DNA of 64,000 nucleotides from Chryseobacterium sp. 18061. GTDB taxonomy: Bacteria; Pseudomonadota; Gammaproteobacteria; Enterobacterales; Enterobacteriaceae. The translations under genes were made by a program, and so were the position numbers. The stretch covers positions 340,640-404,639 of the forward strand of contig CACSKA010000006.1 of the NCBI GenBank assembly GCA_902706205.1, given 5' to 3'. The notes beneath the pieces were generated by a model. The model did not search any database and was not told the origin of the DNA. It worked only from the letters and a program-made list of their open reading frames with translations. Shown here in pieces: positions 55,698 through 63,873 of the stretch. How positions within the stretch are numbered: position 1 is the stretch's first letter; each line of letters starts with the position of its first letter.

Positions 55698-56387
55698 CTA
55701 CTGCATGAGTAATGCAGAAAGAAGTTGATTGATGCGATCAGGTTTCTCAAGAGGTGAAAAGTGGCCGCATTGAGGCAAAAGTTCGCATCGGGCATCGGAG
55801 ATCCTGTCTGCCATTTCCCACTGCAGGGCGGGTGGACACAATTTGTCTTCAAGACCTGCGGTCACCAGCGTTGGTACCGTAATGGAATCCAGATCGTCGC
55901 GGCTGTCCTGACGGTGCTGTGCTGCCAGCGTCTGTCGCTCAAATACGCCAAGTCCTGACGTTTGCGCCATTGAGACAATGGTCTCTTCAATGTCAGAAGT
56001 TTTAGCGTCGTAGCACAAGTAACCCGGAAGCAGTTGCTTACGTACGTAGGTGCCGATACCCATCCTTTTTGCCGCCTGGCGTTGTTCCGCGCGCATATCG
56101 GCCTGCGGGTCGGGGCGAGCATTCGTATCGATGAGCGCAAGATGGGTGATGCGTTGAGGCGCCTGGCGCCAGAGTTCAAACGCCAGGATCCCGCCAAAAG
56201 AGAAGCCCGCGAGGGCAAATCGAGGGGGCAAACGTTCCAGAATTTTGGCCCCTAAGATTGTCATTTTGTCCGCGAAACCGATATCGATGACCCGGGGCTG
56301 TGCGACCAAAGAAAGCCCGTTCAACTGTGCTGACCAGAGTCGCTCGTCACACAAGGTACCGGGAAGAAGAATAAAGGGATGTCTCAT
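55698..56387 (-). CDS. Alpha/beta-fold hydrolase
   Basis: A 229-aa hydrolase. The nucleophile elbow is GFSFGG (Ser63), the acid lies in GLEDKLCPP and the histidine in CGHFSPLEKP. The lid is short, as in 3-oxoadipate enol-lactonases and small esterases. Its ATG overlaps the aldolase stop by 4 bp, so they are translated together. It likely cleaves an ester, lactone or C-C bond in the unknown pathway. Confidence 0.85.
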   Translation of the reverse strand: MRHPFILLPGTLCDERLWSAQLNGLSLVAQPRVIDIGFADKMTILGAKILERLPPRFALAGFSFGGILAFELWRQAPQRITHLALIDTNARPDPQADMRAEQRQAAKRMGIGTYVRKQLLPGYLCYDAKTSDIEETIVSMAQTSGLGVFERQTLAAQHRQDSRDDLDSITVPTLVTAGLEDKLCPPALQWEMADRISDARCELLPQCGHFSPLEKPDRINQLLSALLMQ

Positions 56388-57148
56388 GATGACTCCCGTA
56401 ACTGCGCGAGCCGGGCAGTGGCAGCGGAACGCAGCAAATGAATATCATTGCCGGGGGTCAACATATTCAGTCCCATCTCTTTCATGGCGTATGCCATTGC
56501 CATGTCGTTACAGAAAATACCGACATATTTCCGCTTGCTCTGACAACGTTCGATAATATGGCGTATCGTCACGCCCAGTGCAGCGTCTTCCCAGTTACCG
56601 CCAGGGGCAATACCCATACTGATTGCCAAATCGTTCGGGCCAATATAAATGCCATCAAGACCCGCGACATCGAGAATATTGTCAATATTCTGCACGCCCT
56701 GTGCTGTTTCGATCATGGCCAGCGTCAGTAGGGTATTATTTGCAGCATTGAAATAATCACTGCCGCCATAAAGCAAGCCTCGCGCTGGCCCAAAGCTGCG
56801 CGCGCCCAGAGGCGGGTAGCGACAGGCCCTGACGAAGCGTTCAGCATCCTGCCGGGTTTCAATCATCGGGCAAATGATGCCATAGGCACCCGAATCCAGA
56901 AGTTTATTAATTTCTCCAAAATTGTTTTCGGAACAGCGTACAAGCGGTATAGCATCGGTAGCCGATATCGCCTGTAATAAGGAAGACACCGCATCCATGC
57001 CTAATTGTCCATGTTGCAGATCGACCGTCACGGAATCAAAACCGCAATGTCCAAGAACTTCCGCAATATATGTGCTATTGCAGGAAAGCCAGGCATTGAG
57101 CGCGGGCGTATTCAGGCTGACAAGATCGTGTAATCGATTAGGCCGCAT
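56384..57148 (-). CDS. HpaI/HpcH-family class-II aldolase
   Basis: A 254-aa metal-dependent aldolase. The divalent-metal Glu and Asp are in MIETAQGVQNID and YIGPNDLAISMG; the substrate Arg lies in IPLVRCSENNFGEINKLLD. HpaI-type enzymes cleave 4-hydroxy-2-oxo acids to pyruvate or a related keto acid plus an aldehyde. Upstream the asparaginase is 62 bp away, downstream the hydrolase overlaps. Which aldehyde is released is unknown. Confidence 0.88.
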   Translation of the reverse strand: MRPNRLHDLVSLNTPALNAWLSCNSTYIAEVLGHCGFDSVTVDLQHGQLGMDAVSSLLQAISATDAIPLVRCSENNFGEINKLLDSGAYGIICPMIETRQDAERFVRACRYPPLGARSFGPARGLLYGGSDYFNAANNTLLTLAMIETAQGVQNIDNILDVAGLDGIYIGPNDLAISMGIAPGGNWEDAALGVTIRHIIERCQSKRKYVGIFCNDMAMAYAMKEMGLNMLTPGNDIHLLRSAATARLAQLRESS

Positions 57149-57210
57149 AATAAATCTCTTTATGAATGAATATATCGGTATTGTTGAGCAGATGATGGCG
57201 AAGGTTACGA

Positions 57211-57750
57211 TTATTCGGTTCGCACAAATGTCATCTGCTCACAATCTTTTATGACGCCAGGGAAGGGCAGAACCGCGCCGTGAAATACAGTATAAATACC
57301 CGCGGGCAGCAGCTTACAGGCCAGAATGGCTTCGGTAATATTCTGTATTCCGTCCGTGTGCTGAACCACTAAAGGGATCATCGCCCCCGTCAGCACCACT
57401 GGGATTACAGGCGCAGGTAAACTTTGATAAAGTGCCTCACCGGTGAGAGCCAGCGTATCAGTGCCGTGGGTAATAATGATCGCATCATTGCCATGACTTT
57501 CCGCTAATACCCGCTCGATGATCAGATTTCTGTCGCTGACATTTATTTCAAGTGAGTCTTTACGCATTAAGTCGATGTAACTTATCCGGGTTTTCGGTAA
57601 TCGTTGGGTGCGGATAAAGGCATCTATCGTTACATCGGAATTACACATGCGTGCCACCTGTGGATCGTAGGTCTTCGCTATGGTTCCACCGGTCATGATC
57701 ACTGCGATCCTGAAATTTTTTCGAAAATTGACACACAGTTTGTCAGTCAT
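57211..57750 (-). CDS. Single-domain asparaginase-like protein
   Basis: A 179-aa protein that is only the N-terminal domain of type I/II L-asparaginases. The threonine motif TGGTIAKTYD and the second active-site motif IITHGTDTLALTG are intact, as is VVLTGAMIPL with the following substrate segment. A normal asparaginase has about 330 residues in two domains. ATG at 57750 is preferred over TTG at 57780. It may be a real single-domain amidohydrolase or a truncation that still folds. Substrate may not be asparagine. Confidence 0.78.
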   Translation of the reverse strand: MTDKLCVNFRKNFRIAVIMTGGTIAKTYDPQVARMCNSDVTIDAFIRTQRLPKTRISYIDLMRKDSLEINVSDRNLIIERVLAESHGNDAIIITHGTDTLALTGEALYQSLPAPVIPVVLTGAMIPLVVQHTDGIQNITEAILACKLLPAGIYTVFHGAVLPFPGVIKDCEQMTFVRTE

Positions 57751-57799
57751 ATTACGATACTCTCTCAATACGGTTATCAATTAAAATATTTCAGGACAT

Positions 57800-59146
57800 T
57801 TACTCTTGTTTAATAATTTCAAGGTTTGCACCACCACGTTCCCTATAAAACAGCGTAACGGTAATAGTCGTAAAAATAGCCACGGCGACGAGGTAATACG
57901 CAGGGGCAAGTTTATTACCCGTAAAATCGACGAGTGCTGTGGACACGAAAGGGGTCGTACCACCAAAAACGGTGAAAGCTAGGTTGTAGGATATTGCGCC
58001 TGCGGTGACGCGTACGCTGGCAGGGAACATCTCTGCCATGCTGACTGTGACCGACGGGGTAATAAAGAAGAAGATCATCATAAACATAAGCTGCGCAATG
58101 ATGGCGACGTTAAAACCACTCATTCCGGCAATAATAAATGTCGGTATAGCAATCACGGCGGCCAGAATGCTTGCGGTAAGGATCATGGGTTTACGGCCAT
58201 ATCGATCCGCCAGCTTTCCGCCCAGCGGCAACAGGCAGCATAAAACAACCAACGCAATGGAATTAGAGAATAATGCATCCGGCTTCGTATGGTTAGCGAC
58301 CTCAATAAGATAGGTCGTCAAATAGCTGCCGAACAAATACGAGGCAACGGCATTGCAGATAGCAAAACTAAAGAAGACGCACATATTTTTCCACTGCGTG
58401 CTCAGTGCGCCTCGTAATGGGGCTGCGTCCACATTCCCTGACTGCAAGACCTTTTTGAATTCAGGCGTATCTTCAAGTTTGATGCGGATATATAACCCAA
58501 TCGCCCCAATAGGGATAGAGAGCAGGAAAGGAATTCGCCATCCCCATGAGGTCAGCGTTTCTGAAGACATCGAATGAGACAACAAACCTACCAGGCTTGA
58601 ACCGGCAAGCAGACCCATGAAGACACTCACGCCGACAAAACTGGCATAGAATGCGCGTTTTTTGCTGGGTCCATACTCCACGACAAAGGTCACTGCGCCT
58701 GCATACTCACCACCCGCCGCGAACCCTTGTACTAGTCTACAGAGGATCAACAATACTGGAGCCAGGGTGCCCAACTGGGCGTGAGTTGGCAGAAGGCCTA
58801 TTGCGCCGGTTGCCGCGGCCATAATCAGGATAGTTACCGCCAGGACTTTTTTGCGACCAAGCCTATCCGCCATACGACCAAAATATATGCCACCAATCGG
58901 TCTAAAAAATAACGTCATGGCGAGCACGGCATAGGTCATCATCAACCCAGCGGAGCGATCTTCACTGGGGAAAAATATCGTTGCGATAAGGGGAGCCATG
59001 TAGCCGAAAATACCGTAATCAAACCATTCGACAAAGTTGCCAATCATTGCGGCGCGCACCGCCTTCCTGGCGATCTTGTTAGTGGCTGTCGTGTCTCGTT
59101 CAGTGTCGGGAACGAAGCTCAAATCTGTAGAAACAACTCTATTCAT
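57800..59146 (-). CDS. MHS-type metabolite:proton symporter
   Basis: A 448-aa major-facilitator protein of the metabolite:H+ symporter family (KgtP, ShiA, ProP): the GNFVEWFDYGIFGYMAP opening of helix 1 and GRMADRLGRKKVLAVTILI in loop 2-3 are signatures. Such proteins import dicarboxylates, shikimate or betaines. First gene of the minus-strand operon; ATG at 59146 follows AAAGGTG, with a LacI-type palindrome 53-66 bp upstream. It likely takes up the pathway substrate. Confidence 0.88.
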   Translation of the reverse strand: MNRVVSTDLSFVPDTERDTTATNKIARKAVRAAMIGNFVEWFDYGIFGYMAPLIATIFFPSEDRSAGLMMTYAVLAMTLFFRPIGGIYFGRMADRLGRKKVLAVTILIMAAATGAIGLLPTHAQLGTLAPVLLILCRLVQGFAAGGEYAGAVTFVVEYGPSKKRAFYASFVGVSVFMGLLAGSSLVGLLSHSMSSETLTSWGWRIPFLLSIPIGAIGLYIRIKLEDTPEFKKVLQSGNVDAAPLRGALSTQWKNMCVFFSFAICNAVASYLFGSYLTTYLIEVANHTKPDALFSNSIALVVLCCLLPLGGKLADRYGRKPMILTASILAAVIAIPTFIIAGMSGFNVAIIAQLMFMMIFFFITPSVTVSMAEMFPASVRVTAGAISYNLAFTVFGGTTPFVSTALVDFTGNKLAPAYYLVAVAIFTTITVTLFYRERGGANLEIIKQE

Positions 59147-59198
59147 AATGCACCTTTTGTTTAATCCTAGGTTGTCGCGCAAATCGTTGGAATTTTAA

Positions 59199-59212
59199 TG
59201 CATTCCAATGCA
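59199..59212. promoter_or_regulatory. LacI operator candidate, symporter side
   Basis: Palindrome TGCATTCCAATGCA with 6-bp arms around CC, 53 bp upstream of the symporter ATG. Its reverse form differs from the site at 59593 by one base over 14. Binding here would control the minus-strand operon. Confidence 0.65.
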
Positions 59213-59592
59213 CTCATCTGAACCTACATACGCTCAGGTCAGAAGTCAAACGATGAACCACTTGAATGTTACATCACTGTAAAGAATTGTGATGTGAATT
59301 GTATTTACATAACGATGTAATTTTCCTGTCTGTGCAGTTGTCCTGACAAACATGACATGGGTAAGCAAGGGATTACTCTCTATCGTAAAATTATCGCTAA
59401 CTCATTTTTTAAGCGGTAAATCATCAATTTAAGTGAATGGCGCCTGGTGTTCGGAAAGATGATGAGGAGGGCTTTTAACGGTTTATAAATCTGAGGTTAT
59501 CGGTACCTTCCTGTGAAACATCGTCAATCATTTGTTAATTTTTCGGGGTTTGCTGATCAGTTTCTTGTACAGACGGAAAAGGGATGCTAGGG

Positions 59593-59606
59593 TGCATAGG
59601 AATGCA
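59593..59606. promoter_or_regulatory. LacI operator candidate, NTF2-gene side
   Basis: Palindrome TGCATAGGAATGCA, 54 bp before the first NTF2-like gene. Including flanks, GTGCATxGGAATGCATT matches the other site at 16 of 18 bases. The two sites are 394 bp apart, so a LacI-type tetramer could loop them. Confidence 0.65.
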
Positions 59607-59660
59607 TTGATTTATGAATGCAGATGTTCGCAGCACATTTCACCATCTGAGGTTTAAATT

Positions 59661-60707
59661 ATGTTTGCAGACGATCACCTTTCTCCCAGTGCCTACGCCC
59701 CATACCGGGATCCCAGGGATTATATTCTGAGCTGGACGGACGAGATTTGGATTGACCGCGGTATCGGGCGCATTCGCGAACATTACGCGGATGACATCAA
59801 AGTCCATACAGCCTATGGGGAAACCTACGACATCGACCATGTGATTCAGAATAGCGTCATGAAGATGAGTGCATTCCCCAATGGCGGCGGCGGAACCGGA
59901 GAGGATGTCGTCTGGGAACAACGCGGTGATATTGGCTTTATCTCTTCACACCGGGTTCTAAAAACCGGCACCCACAGCGGCTACTGGACTTATGGCGCGC
60001 CGACCGGTCGCGACTGGGTTTCTCGTACGGTTGCTCACTGTCTGGTGCGTGATGGAAAGGTGGTCGAGGAGTGGCTGGTTCGCGATGAATATGCGGTGCT
60101 GCAGTCACTGGGTCTGGATCCTGAAGTCGTTGCTGCCGATCTGGCTGCTGCATCGCCCGTGACAGGTGAACTGCTCGATTTGGGAGCGGGTGGGGCGTTT
60201 ATCGGCAAGATAGGTAATCCCGCCGTTGAAGGGGTATCCGGCAAACGACCTCATCGGTATCTGAAAGAGTGTGAGTTAATTCAAAACATGTTTGAAGAGG
60301 TCTGGAACCAGCGGCTTTTCAATCGCGTTAACGTGTACTGCGATCCTAAAATTGTCTCGCACACCGTCAGAATGCATCGGGAGCAGACGATTGAATGCTA
60401 TCAGCGTGAAATCATCAATATGCTCGCCGCTTTCCCGGACGGAAAGATGGAAGTTCGCGATATTGTCGTTAATGAGTCGCCAGATCTCGGAATGCGCATT
60501 GCAGTTATCTGGGTAATGGAAGCAACGTATTGCGGTGTGCCTCTGTACGGCAAGCCTACCTATAGCCCGGTAAAAATCCTGGGTACCTCCCACTACGAAA
60601 TGCGCGACGGGAAGATACTGCGTGAGTGGCGTATTTACGATGAGATCGCCGTCATGGCGCAGATTATTCGGGCGCGTAATAACGCTACATCGATTAATGA
60701 CAGGTAA
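59661..60707 (+). CDS. Protein with two NTF2/SnoaL-like domains, paralog 1
   Basis: A 348-aa protein of two ~150-residue alpha+beta cone domains joined near residue 180. Domain 1 has YILSWTDEIWIDRGIGRIRE and ends WLVRDEYAVLQSLGLDP; domain 2 has MFEEVWNQRLFNRVNVYCDP and ends LREWRIYDEIAVMAQII. This NTF2/SnoaL-like fold occurs in cyclases, isomerases and dehydratases; the conserved His/Asp/Tyr cavity could be catalytic. No signal peptide. GAGG precedes the ATG. Function in this form is not established. Confidence 0.78.
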   Translation: MFADDHLSPSAYAPYRDPRDYILSWTDEIWIDRGIGRIREHYADDIKVHTAYGETYDIDHVIQNSVMKMSAFPNGGGGTGEDVVWEQRGDIGFISSHRVLKTGTHSGYWTYGAPTGRDWVSRTVAHCLVRDGKVVEEWLVRDEYAVLQSLGLDPEVVAADLAAASPVTGELLDLGAGGAFIGKIGNPAVEGVSGKRPHRYLKECELIQNMFEEVWNQRLFNRVNVYCDPKIVSHTVRMHREQTIECYQREIINMLAAFPDGKMEVRDIVVNESPDLGMRIAVIWVMEATYCGVPLYGKPTYSPVKILGTSHYEMRDGKILREWRIYDEIAVMAQIIRARNNATSINDR

Positions 60708-60760
60708 TAACTTGCTCGTAATAGTTCACCCCAATTAATCTTATTATTTATGAGTGAAAT

Positions 60761-61810
60761 ATGACTATTGATAAAGAACTGGCAAAAGTGAATCCGACAG
60801 CGTATGCACCTTACCGCAACCCGCGTGAATATATTACCAGTTGGACCGATAAAATTTGGATTGCGCGCGGACTCGGCCATATTCACAATCACTATTCTCC
60901 AAATGTCAAAGTCCATACTGCCTATGGTGAGACCTACGGGATGGATAACGTCATTAGCAACTCGTTGCAAAAGATGGTGGCGTTTCCTAATCGCGGTGGC
61001 GGACATGATGATGTTGTCTGGGAAAAGCGCGGGGACGATGGTTTTATCTCCTCGCATCGAGTATTAAATAATGCCACGCACACGGGACATTGGACCTATG
61101 GGCCACCGACAGGAAAAGACTGGGTCAACCGGAGCGTCGCCCATTGCTTAGTAAAAGATAATCTTGTCGTTGAAGAGTGGGTTATTCGTGACGAATTCGC
61201 CGTTCTTGAGCACCTCGGTTTAGATCCCTATAAAGTTGCCGCCGATTTAGCGGAGAAATCGCCAGTACTGGGCACGACAATTAATAGTGAAAACTCGGCA
61301 ATTACGGCGCTGGACAGCATTGATAACGTTCTGGTGCAAGGGATTTCCGGCCCTCGTCCCGATATTGGCAGGGCAGAGTGTGAAACTGTGTTGGCACTGT
61401 TTGATCGCGTATGGAATCAAAAATTCTTTGATGAAGTTCCCGAACATTGTGCAGACAATATCGTCTGTCAAACCGTCCGTATGCGTCGCGTCATGGGCAT
61501 CAACCCCTATCAGATGGAAACAATGGAACTGCTTTCCTTTATTCCTGATGGCAAGCTGGAAGTAAAAGATATCTGTGTTCATGATTCCGAAGATTTAGGG
61601 TTGCGCGTTGCCACGATCTGGTTATTGAAAGGGACTTACTCAGGCTCACCGGTTTATGGTTCGACAAACAATGCCCCTATTGATATTCTCGGTTCCAGCC
61701 ATTTCGAATTCCGAAATGGCAAAATAATCCGCGAATGGCGGATCTATGATGAAATTGCGATCCTCGCACAAATTCTGCGTAATGACAGGGCGAACAACAA
61801 CAATATCTAA
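60761..61810 (+). CDS. Protein with two NTF2/SnoaL-like domains, paralog 2
   Basis: A 349-aa paralog of the previous protein, roughly half identical by eye across its length (AYAPYRNPREYITSWTDKIW against AYAPYRDPRDYILSWTDEIW). The same domain boundaries and the C-terminal EWRIYDEIAILAQIL are kept. It starts 53 bp after paralog 1 and is followed by a strong terminator, so the two form one transcript. Duplication with divergence suggests a hetero-oligomer or two successive steps. Confidence 0.78.
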   Translation: MTIDKELAKVNPTAYAPYRNPREYITSWTDKIWIARGLGHIHNHYSPNVKVHTAYGETYGMDNVISNSLQKMVAFPNRGGGHDDVVWEKRGDDGFISSHRVLNNATHTGHWTYGPPTGKDWVNRSVAHCLVKDNLVVEEWVIRDEFAVLEHLGLDPYKVAADLAEKSPVLGTTINSENSAITALDSIDNVLVQGISGPRPDIGRAECETVLALFDRVWNQKFFDEVPEHCADNIVCQTVRMRRVMGINPYQMETMELLSFIPDGKLEVKDICVHDSEDLGLRVATIWLLKGTYSGSPVYGSTNNAPIDILGSSHFEFRNGKIIREWRIYDEIAILAQILRNDRANNNNI

Positions 61811-61824
61811 GCGACAGCCGTAAT

Positions 61825-61860
61825 GGGCTCCTGCTGAATGAGGAGCCCGTAATTTTTTTT
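61825..61860 (+). terminator. Terminator of the NTF2-like pair
   Basis: Stem GGGCTCCT with its complement (61825-61832 and 61841-61848), 8-nt loop, followed by eight T. The last bases overlap the LacI stop codon on the other strand. Confidence 0.9.
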
Positions 61861-62899
61861 ACGCCGACGTACGCGCGATAAGTATTCCACGAATCGTCAC
61901 GGTTTCTTCCGGTAATTCCGGTTGGGCAATACGTCTTAATATCAAATCAACGGCCCGAGTTGCCATCGGAACGATTTGCTGATGGATCGTCGTCAGATTA
62001 TAAACAGGCTTCCCAGCATCAAAAACATTGTCAAATCCGGCGACAGAAACATCACCCGGAATAGATAGGTTGCATGCATAGCGGCACGCATCCATTACGC
62101 CAAGCGCAAGCTGGTCGTTGACACAAAATATGGCCTCAGGCAGAGCGTGATCAGCGAAATACGATAAAAACTGATCTCGACCGCTTTCGTAGGAATAGCC
62201 AGCATGAATGCAGGTGGTTTCGACGCCGCCAAGTTCATCAATAGCTTCAACAAACCCTTTCAACCTAGCGCGACTTACCGAATCTTCAGGTGCATCAGCC
62301 GGGCCACCTACGCATAAAATACGACGATGTCCAGCGGCATACAGTCTTGATGCCATCTGAGCAGATCCTTCTGCTTGGTCCGTCAAAATACAGTCTGTTC
62401 CTTTAGAGCGAATTTTACGATTGAAGAAGACAATGGGCACGCGGCGTTTTACAAACAACTGAATTTGCTCTTCGGTCATAAAGACGCAGGAAATAAGGCC
62501 ATCAAGAGGATAGGCGAGCGCTTCTGGCAACGTGGTTTCGATCGCTTTTTCGTTCTCGACAATCATCAGCAGCATGCTGATATTGGCTTTTTTCAACGCA
62601 CTGGAGAGAGCATTTACCAGTTCCGGGTTATTGCACAGCGTGAACTCAGAACATATCACCCCGACCATGTTGGAACGTTGCGTAATCAGCGAGCGTGCAA
62701 GACTGTTCGGCGTATATCCCAGTTCGGCAGCAATTTTAAGTACCCGCGCACGAGTGGACTCCGAAATATTGCTATCTTCATTAAAGCATCTCGAAACGGT
62801 TGATTGCGCCACACCTGCCGCATGCGCAACATCGTAGGACGAAGCTCTTGCGTATCGTCTCTCTCCATCTTTATGATTTTTCTGGTCTTTCGTTACCAT
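61859..62899 (-). CDS. LacI-family regulator of the catabolic cluster
   Basis: A 346-aa LacI/GalR regulator: N-terminal helix-turn-helix (SYDVAHAAGVAQSTVSRCFN, about residues 22-41) with hinge LGYTPNSLARSL, and a periplasmic-binding-type sensor domain (VFFNRKI, GGPADAPEDS, DVSVAGFDNV). The sensor binds an unknown inducer. ATG at 62899 is the first in-frame codon that keeps the DNA-binding domain. By position and by the two palindromes it should control both divergent arms. Confidence 0.88.
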   Translation of the reverse strand: MVTKDQKNHKDGERRYARASSYDVAHAAGVAQSTVSRCFNEDSNISESTRARVLKIAAELGYTPNSLARSLITQRSNMVGVICSEFTLCNNPELVNALSSALKKANISMLLMIVENEKAIETTLPEALAYPLDGLISCVFMTEEQIQLFVKRRVPIVFFNRKIRSKGTDCILTDQAEGSAQMASRLYAAGHRRILCVGGPADAPEDSVSRARLKGFVEAIDELGGVETTCIHAGYSYESGRDQFLSYFADHALPEAIFCVNDQLALGVMDACRYACNLSIPGDVSVAGFDNVFDAGKPVYNLTTIHQQIVPMATRAVDLILRRIAQPELPEETVTIRGILIARTSA

Positions 62900-63043
62900 T
62901 TTTATATGACTATTTCCTTTTAAAGCGTTTGAAAGAAGAAAAGAGAACAATCTTCAGAGTCGTTCGTCATTATAAATTATTGATATAACTGATAGTAAAC
63001 GCTAGTACTTGTTTCCTCAACATTTCTACTGAGGCTTGTAAGC

Positions 63044-63090
63044 GGCTTTGTTGAATAAATCGAACTTTTGGTGAGTTGAGGATCCAATGA
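63044..63090. mobile_element. Fragment of an IS5-family end
   Basis: An 18-bp sequence GGCTTTGTTGAATAAATC at 63044-63061 is exactly the terminal inverted repeat of IS903-type elements and is repeated in the same direction at 63874. After it the sequence differs from the second copy, so it belongs to a different, decayed IS5-family element. Confidence 0.7.
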
Positions 63091-63201
63091 TCCATCATCC
63101 GGTAGTCATTGCCCTGCTTAGGTGATGTCCTCATGGCAGACAGTACCAAGCTAAACCAAAGTATCCGGTCTTTCTTTCATCAAAAAAGAGGACATTCCGG
63201 C

Positions 63202-63374
63202 ATGAAAAAGACACGCTTTATAGAAGACAGACCGCTTTTGCTCTGAAAAAGCCCGAAACTGACACCCGGGTGGAAGAAGTGTCCAGAAAGATGTGAACTA
63301 TTGGAGTCACTTTTTATAACAGGAAGAAAAAATATGCAGGAATGGGCCCCCAACTGCGCCGCCTACGTCAGTAG
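63202..63374 (+). pseudogene. Remnant of IS3-family OrfA
   Basis: ATG at 63202 opens MKKTRF; a frameshift then leads into ALKKPETDTRVEEVSRKM, an in-frame stop, and TFYNRKKKYAGMGP-LRRLRQ. Together these match IS3-family OrfA helix-turn-helix proteins but are broken by a shift and two stops. It points opposite to the OrfB fragment behind it, so the element is rearranged or two copies are involved. Confidence 0.72.
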
Positions 63375-63463
63375 TAAGAAGAAACCACCCGATTAAGCAA
63401 CTTTTAGACTGCCTCAAATACGCTAGACGATCCTGCCCTATAGGTTGTGTAAATAGACCCGTT

Positions 63464-63871
63464 TTAGTTCCATGCTTTTTTTGAAATCCCGGCCAGATAA
63501 TGGTGCTGTCGGTATTCCTCCGGCGTCATATTGTTCAGTGATTCATGAGGGCGTTCACAGTTATATTCTGACAACCATTTTTCCGTGATTTCCCGCACTT
63601 CATTCAGCGTTCTGAACAGATAAAAATCGAGTATTTCTGTACGGTATGTCCGGTTAAAGCGCTCAATGAAAGCGTTCTGCGTCGGCTTACCCGGCCGGAT
63701 AAACTCAAGTTTTACTGCATGTTTCTCTGCCCACTCAGCCAGTGCCAGAGAGATAAATTCCGGGCCGTTATCCATGCGAAGCATGGTCGGATAGCCACGG
63801 TTTGCTGCGAGCCTGTCGAGTACACGGACCACTCGCGGAGCGGGCAGATTCAGATCGATTTCAATCCACAA
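63464..63871 (-). pseudogene. Truncated IS3-family transposase OrfB, C-terminal part
   Basis: About 135 residues of a DDE transposase: RMDNGPEFIS carries the second Asp, and FIERFNRTYRTEILDFYLF the catalytic Glu. The gene is cut at its 5' side (63872-63873) by the IS903-like element; the first Asp and the IS3 left part are absent. The C-terminal YNCERPHESLNNMTPEEYRQ is typical of IS3-group OrfB. A possible terminal repeat begins near 63447. Confidence 0.82.
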
Positions 63872-63873
63872 TG

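Larger units (their letters stand above)
59147..59660. promoter_or_regulatory. Divergent promoter region, symporter/NTF2 genes
   Basis: These 514 bp hold no gene. Two near-identical palindromes lie near its two ends (59199 and 59593). Between them is AT-rich sequence with several TTGACA- and TATAAT-like hexamers that cannot be ranked by eye. Confidence 0.5.
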
